DNA of 59,389 bases from Acidaminococcus sp050873445 (GCF_050873445.1 NZ_JBNMIU010000009.1:1-59389); one strand, 5' to 3'. Counted from the first letter of the stretch, positions 33,328 through 44,205 are shown. Made by a program: numbers and translations. The notes: a model not told the origin generated them from the letters alone.

Positions 33328-33936
33328 ATGAAAAAAATGATGATGGCCACTGCAGTGCTGAGCCTGCTGCCTTTGACCGTGGCCTGTGCTTCTCCCCTGG
33401 CCAAGATTGCTCCTGGCGCTGCAAAGATCGATGCCAACGTCACAGTGGGCACTTCTCTGAAATGGAAACAGGGTGGGCATACCACCAATTATGATGGTGA
33501 TTCCCGGTATCGGGTGGGCGGCACCGTAGGGATTGCCGATAACCTGGGCCTGGATTATCAGTATTCTGCCCACGAAGGCAACGAAGATGCTTCCGTGCAG
33601 TCCCATCAGGTAAGCCTGATCTACCAGTTCAACCCGTACCTGTACGGTTATGGCGGATATGTGCGGAACCGGATCAAACAGCATGGGTACCATGACAATA
33701 ACAGCGGGTATCAGGTGGGGGCCATTGGCCGGCTGCCCATCACGGAAAAGACTACCGGCTGGGCCAAGTTCGGTACCGGCAACAACATCACCCAGTACGA
33801 ACTGGGCGTAGGGTATGCTTTCACGGACAACTGGGAAGCCAACGTATCCTACAACGACAGCAAGTACAAAGATTTCAAGGGCGATATCGATGCCAAGACT
33901 CACGAAGTGAACGTGGGGGTTTCCTACAAATTCTAA
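33328..33936 (+). CDS. Small outer-membrane beta-barrel protein
   Basis: This 202-residue protein has a signal peptide (KKMMMATAVLSLLPLTVACA, likely cut before SPLAK) and alternating beta-strand sequence with aromatic girdles, ending in VNVGVSYKF. The C-terminal Phe is the usual outer-membrane assembly signal. The size suggests an 8-10 stranded barrel. The exact role is unknown; it may be a small porin-like or OmpW/OmpX-like protein. GGAGG precedes ATG 33328. A strong promoter and terminator make it monocistronic. Confidence 0.75.
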   Translation: MKKMMMATAVLSLLPLTVACASPLAKIAPGAAKIDANVTVGTSLKWKQGGHTTNYDGDSRYRVGGTVGIADNLGLDYQYSAHEGNEDASVQSHQVSLIYQFNPYLYGYGGYVRNRIKQHGYHDNNSGYQVGAIGRLPITEKTTGWAKFGTGNNITQYELGVGYAFTDNWEANVSYNDSKYKDFKGDIDAKTHEVNVGVSYKF

Positions 33937-33940
33937 ATCG

Positions 33941-33978
33941 AAAAGGGCACTGTGGAATTCTTGCAGTGCCCTTTTGTG
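33941..33978 (+). terminator. Terminator of the barrel gene
   Basis: AAAAGGGCACTG (33941-33952) pairs with CAGTGCCCTTTT (33964-33975), a 12-bp stem with an 11-nt loop. Confidence 0.85.
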
Positions 33979-34036
33979 TCAGCCGTCAGTGGCTTCCCGG
34001 AGGGGATACGCCGCAAAAGCTTTGAAGAATCCCCTC

Positions 34037-34065
34037 TTGCTCACAGCTGCCAGAGTTGTTATAAT
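34037..34065 (+). promoter_or_regulatory. tRNA-Arg promoter
   Basis: The -35 TTGCTC (34037-34042) is 17 nt from the -10 TATAAT (34060-34065). The start point would fall at about the first base of the tRNA. Confidence 0.7.
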
Positions 34066-34076
34066 AACTTTGTTAT

Positions 34077-34153
34077 GCGGTTGTAGCTCAGTTGGATAGA
34101 GCATCTGCCTCCTAAGCAGAGGGTCGCGCGTTCGACTCGCGCCAATCGCACCA
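34077..34153 (+). tRNA. tRNA-Arg (anticodon CCU)
   Basis: This 77-nt tRNA includes an encoded CCA. The acceptor stem GCGGTTG / CAATCGC has one G-U pair, the D-loop reads AGCTCAGTTGGATAGAGC, the anticodon loop CTCCTAA gives CCU, and the T-arm is GCGCG-TTCGACT-CGCGC. It reads AGG codons. It stands alone, with its own promoter and terminator. Confidence 0.95.
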
Positions 34154-34164
34154 TATGGGAATGA

Positions 34165-34211
34165 AAAAGAACTGTGAAGAAAATGAATTCTCCACAGTTC
34201 TTTTATTTTTT
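34165..34211. terminator. Terminator between tRNA-Arg and aspA
   Basis: AAAAGAACTGTG (34165-34176) pairs with CACAGTTCTTTT (34193-34204). A and T runs on both sides allow it to serve both the tRNA and the convergent aspartase gene. Confidence 0.85.
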
Positions 34212-34231
34212 TGTTGCATCAGCTGGTATCT

Positions 34232-35635
34232 TTATCGTACTGCAGGCGTGGTCATCTTGTACGGATCCAGCACAGATTCAAGCTGTTTGTCGGACAGGTA
34301 ATGGCGCTGCCGGGCCAGCTTCACCACGGGGATGTTCTTGGCCAGGGATTCTTTGGCCAGCTTGGCAGCTTTGGCGTAGCCGATGTAGGGACTCAATGCC
34401 GTTACGATGCCGGCGCTCAGCTTCAGCAGGTGCTGACAATGCTCCCGGTTGGCGGTGATGCCTTCCACACAGTTGATGCGCAGGGTATCGGCGGCTTCCC
34501 GCAGGGTGTCGATGCTCTGGAACAGGGAGTAGAAGACCACTGGCTCGAAGGCGTTCAGTTCCAGCTGGCCGGCTTCTACGGCCATGGCGATGCAGGTGTC
34601 ATTGCCCACGATGCGGAAGGCTACCTGGCTGACCACTTCCGGGATTACCGGGTTTACCTTGCCGGGCATGATGGAAGAACCGTTCTGCCTGGCCGGAAGG
34701 TTGATCTCCTCCAATCCGGTCCGGGGACCGGAGGACATGAGACGCAGGTCGTTGGAGATCTTGGACAGGGCAACGGCACAGTCCTTCAGGCTGCCGGAAA
34801 CAGCGGCGAAACTGTCAATGTTCTGGGTGGCGTCAATCAGATCCGCAGCCTGTGTAAAGGAAAACCCGGTCAGCTGGGAAAGATCATCCGCAATATGCCG
34901 GGAGTAGGAAGCGGCGGCATTCACTCCGGTGCCAATGGCAGTACCACCCATATTGATGGAAGTCATTTCAGCAGCAGCGGACCGGATCCGTCTCAAACCA
35001 CGCTCCAGGGCAGTGGCATAGGCTTTGAATTCCTGGCCCAGCCGGATGGGGACAGCGTCCTGCAGCTGGGTGCGGCCCATCTTCAGCACGGAATCGAACT
35101 CCACACCTTTCTGGGCAAAGGCTTCTTTCAAGGCCTGCAGGCTCCTGTACAGGTCCTGGAGCAGGAACAGGGCTGTCAGTTTGCCGGCGGTGGGGATTAC
35201 GTCATTGGTGGACTGCCCCCGGTTTACGTCATCGTTGGGATGGACCAGGGTATAGTCTCCTTTTTCGCCGCCCAGCAGTTCGATGGCGATATTGGCAATC
35301 ACTTCGTTGGCATTCATATTGAGTGAGGTACCGGCGCCGCCCTGGATGGGGTCCAGGATGAACTGGTCCTGATGTTCACCTGCCAGTACTTTGTCACAAG
35401 CGGCCATGATGGCGTCCGCCTTGGCAGGCTGCAATGTGCCAGCCCGACGATTGGCCATCGCACAGGCTTTTTTGATCAGGGCCAGGCTTTTGATCATCGT
35501 CGGATGGGTGGATTGACCGGTAATGTGGAAATTTTCATAGGCGCGCAGGGTTTGCACACCATAGTAGGCGTCCGCAGGGACGTATTTCTTACCGATAGAA
35601 TCGCTTTCCAAACGTTCGACTTTTTGCTGACTCAT
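34232..35635 (-). CDS. aspA: Aspartate ammonia-lyase
   Basis: This 467-residue member of the fumarase/aspartase superfamily converts aspartate to fumarate plus ammonia. The signature loop GSSIMPGKVNP (near residue 315) with the catalytic Ser is present, as are QGGAGTSLNMNANEV, NDDVNRGQSTNDV, and GRTQLQDAVPI. These match aspartase better than fumarase (GAGTSTNMNxNEV-like). ATG 35635 is preferred because AGGAGG lies 9 nt upstream; an ATG at 35641 would be only 3 nt from it. It has its own promoter with direct repeats. It fits aspartate fermentation by fumarate. Confidence 0.9.
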   Translation of the reverse strand: MSQQKVERLESDSIGKKYVPADAYYGVQTLRAYENFHITGQSTHPTMIKSLALIKKACAMANRRAGTLQPAKADAIMAACDKVLAGEHQDQFILDPIQGGAGTSLNMNANEVIANIAIELLGGEKGDYTLVHPNDDVNRGQSTNDVIPTAGKLTALFLLQDLYRSLQALKEAFAQKGVEFDSVLKMGRTQLQDAVPIRLGQEFKAYATALERGLRRIRSAAAEMTSINMGGTAIGTGVNAAASYSRHIADDLSQLTGFSFTQAADLIDATQNIDSFAAVSGSLKDCAVALSKISNDLRLMSSGPRTGLEEINLPARQNGSSIMPGKVNPVIPEVVSQVAFRIVGNDTCIAMAVEAGQLELNAFEPVVFYSLFQSIDTLREAADTLRINCVEGITANREHCQHLLKLSAGIVTALSPYIGYAKAAKLAKESLAKNIPVVKLARQRHYLSDKQLESVLDPYKMTTPAVR

Positions 35636-35671
35636 TGCCATAATCCTCCTAATTTTTCTTTTATGGTCCGT

Positions 35672-35739
35672 ATTATAGCACATTTTTACGAACAATCAAT
35701 AGTAAATTATGCATAAAGTTCAATAAATAACGAACAATC
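35672..35739 (-). promoter_or_regulatory. aspA promoter with two direct repeats
   Basis: On the minus strand the -35 TTGATT (35694-35699) is 16 nt from the -10 TATAAT (35672-35677). The 10-mer ACGAACAATC (plus-strand reading) occurs at 35688-35697, overlapping the -35, and again at 35730-35739. The 42-nt offset is four helical turns, as for a protein binding the same DNA face. Confidence 0.55.
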
Positions 35740-35926
35740 CGGAGACTGAAACGGGACGTTTGTTTATTTTACCTAACTGGATTTAAAGACAAATTTTGCC
35801 TAAATCCATGAAAATATGCCATTTTTATCACATTTCTCCTTCCTTTCCGAGAGGATATACTATATACTAAAACTATTGTGCGTCTCTGTTGGATTTTCAA
35901 AGAAAGATAAGGTTTTAGGGGGAGTC

Positions 35927-36292
35927 ATGAACATTGTCATGGAATTGGCGCTGATTTTTGGCGTTTGTCTGATTGGTATCGGGATCGCGGCCCTGCTGCC
36001 CTTCATGGTGCCGTACAGTGTGATCAGCCTGCTGGTGCTGACTTTTCTGTTCTATCGGAAATGGCTGCGGCCGGAGCAGGTGAAGGATGCAGGCGGTTTC
36101 TTCATCCGGAATATGGGAATTTTTTTCGTGCCGGCGGTAGTGGGGACTATGGAATATGTGGAAACCTTGACAAATTATCTGGTGCCGTTCCTGGTGATTA
36201 CCCTGGTGACTACGCCGCTGGTCTATTTCGTGGCCGGTTGGACGGTCCAGCTGTGCCTGTATTTTCGGAGGAAAGGAGCCCATCATGCCTGA
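35927..36292 (+). CDS. LrgA/CidA-family membrane protein
   Basis: This 121-residue protein has four predicted membrane helices. FFIRNMGIFFVPAVVG near residue 60 is typical of the CidA/LrgA family, formerly described as holin-like. GGGGAG precedes the ATG at 35927. It overlaps the LrgB gene by 8 nt, so the two are coupled. Family members have been linked to cell lysis and to pyruvate or glycolate-type metabolite export; which applies here is unknown. Confidence 0.85.
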   Translation: MNIVMELALIFGVCLIGIGIAALLPFMVPYSVISLLVLTFLFYRKWLRPEQVKDAGGFFIRNMGIFFVPAVVGTMEYVETLTNYLVPFLVITLVTTPLVYFVAGWTVQLCLYFRRKGAHHA

Positions 36293-36968
36293 CGCTTTTA
36301 CCCGTACACCGTTCTTTGGCCTGACGCTGATCTTTGTCTGCTGGGTACTGGGGGTGAAACTCCAGAAAAAGACCGGCTGGCTGCTGTGCAACCCGGTGCT
36401 TACTTCTTCTCTGATGATTGTGCTGATTCTGACAGTACTGGGCGTTCCCCTGAAGCATTTCAATGTAGGAGGATCCGTCATTACCATGCTGCTGGGACCG
36501 GCCACGGCGGTACTGGCCCTGAATATCTATCAGCAGCGGAAGGTGCTGCAGGAAAACTTTCTGCCGGTGCTGCTGGGCTGCATCATGGGCAGTCTGGTCA
36601 GTATCGTGGCGGCACTGACCTTGTGCCATCTGTTCAGGACCAATTCGGTATTTTCAGCTTCCATGCTGCCCAAGAGCGTGACTACGGCCATCGCCCTGGG
36701 GATTTCGGAAAATGGCGGCGGCATCCCGGGCATTACGGCCGGGGCTGTGGTGATTACGGGCATCGAGGGGGCGGTGATCGCTCCGTATCTGGCCAAATTG
36801 TTCCATATCAAGGATCCGGTGGCCGAGGGGGTGGCCATTGGCGCCTGCAGCCACGCAGTGGGTACCAGCAAGGCACTGGAGATCGGCAAAATCCAGGGGG
36901 CCATGAGCTCCATTTCCCTGTGCGTCTGCGGGATCATCACTACGGGGCTGGCCTTGCTCTTTATGTAA
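36285..36968 (+). CDS. LrgB/CidB-family membrane protein
   Basis: This 227-residue protein has about six to seven membrane segments. The family motifs MLPKSVTTAIALGISE and GVAIGACSHAVGTSKALE are clear. It partners with the preceding LrgA-like protein in the inner membrane. No LytSR-type regulator is seen nearby. A terminator follows at 37005. Confidence 0.9.
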   Translation: MPDAFTRTPFFGLTLIFVCWVLGVKLQKKTGWLLCNPVLTSSLMIVLILTVLGVPLKHFNVGGSVITMLLGPATAVLALNIYQQRKVLQENFLPVLLGCIMGSLVSIVAALTLCHLFRTNSVFSASMLPKSVTTAIALGISENGGGIPGITAGAVVITGIEGAVIAPYLAKLFHIKDPVAEGVAIGACSHAVGTSKALEIGKIQGAMSSISLCVCGIITTGLALLFM

Positions 36969-36975
36969 AAGATGC

Positions 36976-37003
36976 GTCGTGATCAGTGGGCAGCGATGAG
37001 TGA
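36976..37003. repeat. Degenerate heptamer repeat, copy 2
   Basis: The stretch TGATCAGTGG (36979-36988) plus TGAGTGA matches the repeat at 14682-14716 read on the opposite strand. Confidence 0.3.
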
Positions 37004-37004
37004 C

Positions 37005-37043
37005 GGGATGTGGAAAATATTTTCCGCATCCCCTGCTTTTTTA
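37005..37043 (+). terminator. Terminator after lrgAB
   Basis: A 14-bp stem (GGGATGTGGAAAAT with ATTTTCCGCATCCC, one mismatch) is followed by TGCTTTTTT. Confidence 0.8.
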
Positions 37044-37072
37044 TTGCTATCTGCTGGGATTTTCGATAAAAT
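37044..37072 (+). promoter_or_regulatory. Possible promoter of the M20 peptidase operon
   Basis: The -35 TTGCTA (37044-37049) is 17 nt from TAAAAT (37067-37072), giving a leader of about 58 nt. It abuts the preceding terminator. Confidence 0.45.
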
Positions 37073-37136
37073 AAACATAATTATACAATGACAGTGCATA
37101 ATTCGTGATTTGCATGGAATCATAAGGAGAAAATTC

Positions 37137-38291
37137 ATGGATCAAAAAGAAGCACAACTGAAAGCCCTGGTGGAAAAATATCGCCAGGATATGCTGGCTT
37201 TCTGGAAGGAGCTGATCGATTTCCAGGCCGGCAGCAAGGAAAAGGAACGGATGCAGGCCTTGATGGAAAAAGTGGCTGCCCGGCTTGAAAAAGAAGGGAT
37301 GGAAACGGAACTGCTGGATACCGGCGCCGTTCCCCTGCTCCGAGCCTGGGTGGGCAAAGATCGTCCCGGCAAGCCCATCCTGTTCAGCGGGCATCTGGAT
37401 ACGGTGTTCCCTAACGGCAGCTACCCGGAGAAGGCCTTTACCCTGAAGGACGGCAAAGCCTATGGACCTGGGGTCTGTGATATGAAGGGCGGCATCGTCA
37501 TGGCTGTGTACCTGGCCAAGATCCTGACGGAAGCCGGTTATGACCAGCATCCGCTGAAGCTGGTTTTCGTGCCGGATGAAGAGATCACCCACCAGGGGTC
37601 CCGGGTAGCCGATATGCTGGTGGAAGAGTCCAAAGGCTGCCTGTGCGCCTTTAACTTTGAGACAGGCCGTATGGACAACTGTCTCACCGTGGGCCGGAAG
37701 GGCTGCATGGATGTGTGGATCACCGTCCACGGCAAAGCTGGCCATGTGGGAAACGCCTACGCCATTTCCGCCAACGCCATCGAGGAAATGGCCCACAAGG
37801 TCATTGCCCTGCGGGCCTTGACGGACCTGGAAAAAGGACGGATCGTGAGTACGGACATCATCTCCGGAGGGACCGTCTCCAATGCGGTGGCCGACACCTG
37901 CCGCATCGAAGTGGACTGCCGCTACGACTACAATGAAGACAAGGAAAAGCTGCAGAAGACCATCCGGGCCATCTGCGCTGAGAACCATGTACCCGGTACC
38001 ACTACGGAGGTGGAATTCCCGGCCTTCATGCCTGTGTTCGAACGGACTGAAGGCAACGATAAACTGCTCACCCTGGTGAATCAGGTAGCGGCGGACTTCG
38101 GGATTCCGGCCTTTGGGGCTGCCCATCCCGGCGGCTGTTCCGATGCTTCTTTCATGGCCCAGGCGGGAATCCCCATCCTGGATTCCGTAGGGGTCCAGGG
38201 GGACGGCGCCCATACGATGCACGAATACGCCAATGTGGAAACCATGTTTGAACGGACACTGCTTCTGGCAGTGGCTGTCTGTCGCCTGTAA
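37137..38291 (+). CDS. M20-family metallopeptidase (carboxypeptidase G2-like)
   Basis: This 384-residue, two-zinc amidohydrolase/peptidase has metal and catalytic positions in FSGHLDTVFP (His near 86), GPGVCDMKGG (Asp near 117), VPDEEITHQG (catalytic and metal Glu near 148) and GAHTMHEYA (late His). The dimerisation domain follows GKAGHVGNAY. It should cleave a C-terminal glutamate, an acyl-amino acid or a dipeptide in the cytosol. AAGGAG precedes ATG 37137. It is 18 nt upstream of a YfcC-type permease, which suggests an uptake-and-cleavage pair comparable to AbgAB with AbgT. Confidence 0.88.
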   Translation: MDQKEAQLKALVEKYRQDMLAFWKELIDFQAGSKEKERMQALMEKVAARLEKEGMETELLDTGAVPLLRAWVGKDRPGKPILFSGHLDTVFPNGSYPEKAFTLKDGKAYGPGVCDMKGGIVMAVYLAKILTEAGYDQHPLKLVFVPDEEITHQGSRVADMLVEESKGCLCAFNFETGRMDNCLTVGRKGCMDVWITVHGKAGHVGNAYAISANAIEEMAHKVIALRALTDLEKGRIVSTDIISGGTVSNAVADTCRIEVDCRYDYNEDKEKLQKTIRAICAENHVPGTTTEVEFPAFMPVFERTEGNDKLLTLVNQVAADFGIPAFGAAHPGGCSDASFMAQAGIPILDSVGVQGDGAHTMHEYANVETMFERTLLLAVAVCRL

Positions 38292-38309
38292 CGGCAAAGA
38301 GGAGTTGTT

Positions 38310-39749
38310 ATGACGGAAACAAAGCAAGACACCGTGCAGAAGCCGGTGAACAAAAAAGTATCGGTACCCAGTCCGATCATCATCATTTTCTTCATCTTGA
38401 TCTTAACGGCCATCGCTACTTACATCGTCCCGGCCGGCGTGTTTGACCGGGTGAAGGATGCTTCCAGCGGACGGATGGTGGTGGATCCCAATACCTTCCA
38501 CTTTATCGCCAGGCATCCGGCTGGTTTCTTTGATGTGTTCAAGGCAGTGCCTCGCGGCGTGAAGAGCGCCAGCAGTATCGTGGGCTTTTTGATGATCATC
38601 GGCGGAGCCTTGAACGTAATGGCGGCCACCGGTGCCATCGAAGGGGCCCTGGGCCATGTGGTGACCAAGGTGAAGGGACGGGAGATGCTCATGATCCCCG
38701 TGCTGCTTACCATCATGACCTGCCTCAGCTCCTTTGCCGGGTGCAGTGAAGAGTATATTGCCTTTGTGCCTCTGATCATGGCCGTGAGCTACGCTCTGGG
38801 TTTCGACTCCATTGTGGCTGTGGCTATGCCCCTGGCGGCTGTCAGCGGCGGGTACGGCGCCGGGGTGACCAATGCTTTTACCGTGGGCGTGGCCCAGAGC
38901 ATTGCCGGGCTGCCCATGTTTTCCGGCATCCAGCTGCGTGTGGTGATGCTGGCGGCTCTGATTGTGATCAACGTCATCTATACCTTGTGGTATGCCCGGA
39001 AGATCAAGAAGAACCCTGAGAAAAGCTATACCTATGATTATGACCAGATCATTAAGGAAAACATGGATCTGACTGCTTACGAAGGGAAGGACAAGTACAT
39101 GACCGGCCGCCAGAAAGTGATTATGGGCGGCTTCGTGGTTACCATCGCTGTCATCCTGGTTGGGGTCATCAAATATGGCTTCTATATGGATGAACTGGCT
39201 GCCCTGTTCCTGATGATGGCCGTATTCGCCGGCATTGTGGGACGGCTGAGCATCAATGAATTCGCCAATACCTTCATCGGCGGCGTGAAGAATATGGCCA
39301 TGCCCTGCATGATGGTTTCCCTGTGCAAAGGGGTGACGCTGCTTATGGGCGACAGCAAGATCCTGGATACCATCATCCATTATCTGGCCGGTGGCCTGAA
39401 CCTGTTCCCGCAGTCCCTTCTGGGCTTCGGCATGTTCATTGTACAAGATGTGTTCAACATGGTGGTGCCGTCCGGGTCCGGACAGGCTGCCATCACCATG
39501 CCCATTATGGCGCCGCTGGCTGACCTGGTGGGAATTACCCGGCAGTCTGCGGTACTGGCCTTCCAGATGGGGGATGCTTTCACCAACATGGTGACCCCTG
39601 CCAGCGGCACCACCATGACGGTGCTGACCGTGGCCGGGATTCCGCTGCGGCGCTGGTGGAAATTCGCCTTCCCGCTGCTGGGCCTGGAATGGATTTTCGC
39701 ATTCGTAGTGATGTGGTACGCTACGATCACCAAAATCGGACCGTTTTGA
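38310..39749 (+). CDS. YfcC-family permease (AbgT/DcuC-related)
   Basis: This 479-residue permease has about 12 membrane helices. It matches YfcC-type carriers, with an N-terminal PSPIIIIFFILILTAIATYI helix preceding VPAG, a GCSEEYIAFVPL motif near residue 145 and GSGQAAITMPIMAPLADLVG near residue 392. Family members have been annotated as short-chain fatty acid, arginine/ornithine or C4-dicarboxylate carriers with little experimental support. Co-transcription with the M20 peptidase suggests that an N-acyl amino acid or dipeptide is the substrate. Confidence 0.8.
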   Translation: MTETKQDTVQKPVNKKVSVPSPIIIIFFILILTAIATYIVPAGVFDRVKDASSGRMVVDPNTFHFIARHPAGFFDVFKAVPRGVKSASSIVGFLMIIGGALNVMAATGAIEGALGHVVTKVKGREMLMIPVLLTIMTCLSSFAGCSEEYIAFVPLIMAVSYALGFDSIVAVAMPLAAVSGGYGAGVTNAFTVGVAQSIAGLPMFSGIQLRVVMLAALIVINVIYTLWYARKIKKNPEKSYTYDYDQIIKENMDLTAYEGKDKYMTGRQKVIMGGFVVTIAVILVGVIKYGFYMDELAALFLMMAVFAGIVGRLSINEFANTFIGGVKNMAMPCMMVSLCKGVTLLMGDSKILDTIIHYLAGGLNLFPQSLLGFGMFIVQDVFNMVVPSGSGQAAITMPIMAPLADLVGITRQSAVLAFQMGDAFTNMVTPASGTTMTVLTVAGIPLRRWWKFAFPLLGLEWIFAFVVMWYATITKIGPF

Positions 39750-39752
39750 GTC

Positions 39753-39784
39753 AAAAGCTGTCGCCTGCGGGCGGCAGCTTTTTT
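39753..39784 (+). terminator. Terminator after the permease
   Basis: AAAAGCTGTCGCC (39753-39765) pairs with GGCGGCAGCTTTT around TGCG and ends in T6. Confidence 0.9.
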
Positions 39785-39875
39785 GATTCCATGAATTTCC
39801 CGGGGTATAGCCAAATGGAGAATCCTGCTTGTCTCCTGTCTGTGCTACAATGAAAAGATAACATAGGGGAGCGTG

Positions 39876-41366
39876 ATGGCAATGGCCAATGGACAGGAAA
39901 AAGAAATCAAACTGACTTCTACGAAAGAAGCCCGGAAGAAGTTCTTCCAGCTGCCTCTGGTGAAGAAAAAAATAGTGGCAGGCAGCCAGCATACCCTGAA
40001 GCTGTGGAACCAGTATCTGGATACCCGGGATCGGAAATTGTCCCGGACGGGGATGGCCTACCGGATCCGCCGGACCGACGGCAGGACCTTTGAAGCCACC
40101 ATCAAGAGCCGGGGCGAAACCGTAAATGGATTTTCCCGGCGGGCGGAATATACTGTGCCTCTAAAACAGGATCAGCCAGTGCTTCGGGGCTTTGATCCTC
40201 AGGTGGATCAGAAACTGCAGGCCCTGCTCCAGGAAGATGAGCTGCTGCCGCTGTGCACGGTGGAATTTACCCGGAAGGTAGCCCTGCTGCAGCTTTCTGC
40301 CGTGACGGTGGTGGAAGCGGCTGTGGATACGGGGACTATCAAAGCCGGGGGCAAAGAAGCCCTGATCGGGGAAATCGAACTGGAACTGAAGAAGGGACAG
40401 GAACGGGAACTTCTGCGTTTTACGGCAGGACTGTCCCTGGAGATTCCCCTGCTGCCGGAGGAACGGAGCAAGTTCAGCCGGGGACTGGCCCTGCTGGAAA
40501 AAAACACGCCCAAAACCAAAGAAAGAGCGGACATTCCCTCCTGGACGAAAGACGCGGATCCGGTAATCCTGTGGCGCAGCCTGGCCCGGAAAGCAGCTGG
40601 AACGGCGTTGGACAAACTGGCACTGCAGGTGGATGAAGAATTGGATGTCCAGGGTATGCTGTATACACTGCGGCAGCTGAGAGGCCTGTGGCTGGTGGGA
40701 CAGGACTTCCTGTCTCTGAGAACCTGGAAAAAAGGGAAAAAACTTCTGACCGGACTTCAGGAACAGCTGGCCCCCCTGGCTTATCTGACAGGGCTTTCCG
40801 ATGGGAAGTCCAAACCTTTTCCAGAGGAACTGCTGCCTCTGGGACCAGGACGGAAATGGCTGGATGACCAGTGGGCAGCTGCAGCCCGAAAAGCAGCGGA
40901 GGCCTGCGGGAAAGAAGTGCGGGCGGTCCTGTGGCAGCTGCTGTACCTGTGTACCCTGGCCCATGCAAAAGCAGGAATTGCTGATCTGGGCACCCTGCTC
41001 CAGCGTCAGTGGAATGTCTGGCTGCAGGAGGAACAGCTGCTGGCCGATGGGGGTAAAACCAATCCCTGGGACCGGAAAGAACAAATGGAGAAACTGGAAG
41101 GCCTGCTGGCCTTGACTTGGGGCCTGGGCGGAAAACGGCTGCAGAAACGGGGCCGGGTCTATGAGGATCAGTGGTGGAAGCACTGCCTCAGTTACGCACG
41201 GACCAGAACTCTGGAAGAAGGGGCGGAACAGGTGGATGACCGGCCTTTGAGCCTGGCTCTGGCAGCTCTGTGCGGCCAGGAGGGGCTGCGCACGGAAAAA
41301 CGCCGGAAACGGGCCTGGAAAGCGGGAAAAGACTTTTATAAGGAAATGGTCAAACACAAGGCATGA
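39876..41366 (+). CDS. CYTH-CHAD domain protein, probable inorganic triphosphatase
   Basis: This protein of about 496 residues has an N-terminal CYTH domain (about 1-205) with the EKEIK metal/phosphate motif and alternating basic strands (YLDTRDRKLSRTGMAYRIRR, TFEATIKSRG). A helical CHAD-like region (about 225-490) follows. The layout is that of E. coli YgiF, which hydrolyses inorganic triphosphate; the CHAD part binds polyphosphate in other proteins. The CHAD histidines are sparse here, so that half is assigned with less confidence. Three in-frame starts (GTG 39873, ATG 39876, ATG 39882) compete after AGGGGAG; 39876 and 39882 both have workable spacing. Confidence 0.75.
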   Translation: MAMANGQEKEIKLTSTKEARKKFFQLPLVKKKIVAGSQHTLKLWNQYLDTRDRKLSRTGMAYRIRRTDGRTFEATIKSRGETVNGFSRRAEYTVPLKQDQPVLRGFDPQVDQKLQALLQEDELLPLCTVEFTRKVALLQLSAVTVVEAAVDTGTIKAGGKEALIGEIELELKKGQERELLRFTAGLSLEIPLLPEERSKFSRGLALLEKNTPKTKERADIPSWTKDADPVILWRSLARKAAGTALDKLALQVDEELDVQGMLYTLRQLRGLWLVGQDFLSLRTWKKGKKLLTGLQEQLAPLAYLTGLSDGKSKPFPEELLPLGPGRKWLDDQWAAAARKAAEACGKEVRAVLWQLLYLCTLAHAKAGIADLGTLLQRQWNVWLQEEQLLADGGKTNPWDRKEQMEKLEGLLALTWGLGGKRLQKRGRVYEDQWWKHCLSYARTRTLEEGAEQVDDRPLSLALAALCGQEGLRTEKRRKRAWKAGKDFYKEMVKHKA

Positions 41367-41391
41367 ACCTGTTTTTGAGAAAAAATCAGGG

Positions 41392-41446
41392 AAAAGTCAA
41401 AAAATCGAAAAAATCATTTGACTTTTTGACTTTTAACGTGTAGAAT
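41392..41446 (+). promoter_or_regulatory. clpB promoter with TTTGACTT repeats
   Basis: The -35 TTGACT (41418-41423) is 17 nt from the -10 TAGAAT (41441-41446). The 8-mer TTTGACTT is tandemly repeated at 41417-41424 and 41425-41432, and an inverted copy AAGTCAAA lies at 41394-41401. The heptamer resembles half of a CtsR box but the period is 8, not 10. It is a likely heat-shock operator of unknown owner. Confidence 0.55.
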
Positions 41447-41450
41447 AAAA

Positions 41451-41477
41451 CCCGGGAAGTGGAAAAGGCTTCCCGGG
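41451..41477 (+). other. Hairpin at the 5' end of the clpB transcript
   Basis: CCCGGGAAG and CTTCCCGGG form a perfect 9-bp stem with a 9-nt loop right at the predicted transcription start. CCTTATTGTTT follows, so it could be a weak attenuator, but a 5'-end stabiliser is equally possible. Confidence 0.5.
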
Positions 41478-41551
41478 CCTTATTGTTTACAGGCTCTGAA
41501 ACGAAACAATTGCATCCATTTGATAGGGAAATGGAGTTGGAGGTGTTTGTT

Positions 41552-44095
<2,544 letters not shown>

Positions 44096-44107
44096 ACAGT
44101 GACCTGT

Positions 44108-44144
44108 ACAGGGGGTATCGCATAAGCGGTGCCCCTTGTTTTTT
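44108..44144 (+). terminator. clpB terminator
   Basis: The 14-bp stem ACAGGGGGTATCGC / GCGGTGCCCCTTGT (including G-U pairs) has an ATAA loop and is followed by TTTTTT. Confidence 0.85.
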
Positions 44145-44160
44145 ACGGGAAAACGGCGTA

Positions 44161-44194
44161 TTATTTACCTTTGGTAATTACTTGAGGTAAATAA
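44161..44194 (+). promoter_or_regulatory. Palindromic operator before marR-MFS
   Basis: A perfect 9-bp inverted repeat TTATTTACC (44161-44169) / GGTAAATAA (44186-44194) encloses a second palindrome, GTAATTAC (44174-44181). It ends 11 nt before the MarR start and overlaps its ribosome site, consistent with autorepression. Confidence 0.65.
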
Positions 44195-44205
44195 AGGAGT
44201 AGATC

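Noticed and set aside
41417..41434. A canonical CtsR box at clpB
   Set aside because: The heptamers resemble AGTCAAA but their period is 8 nt; CtsR boxes have a period of 10.
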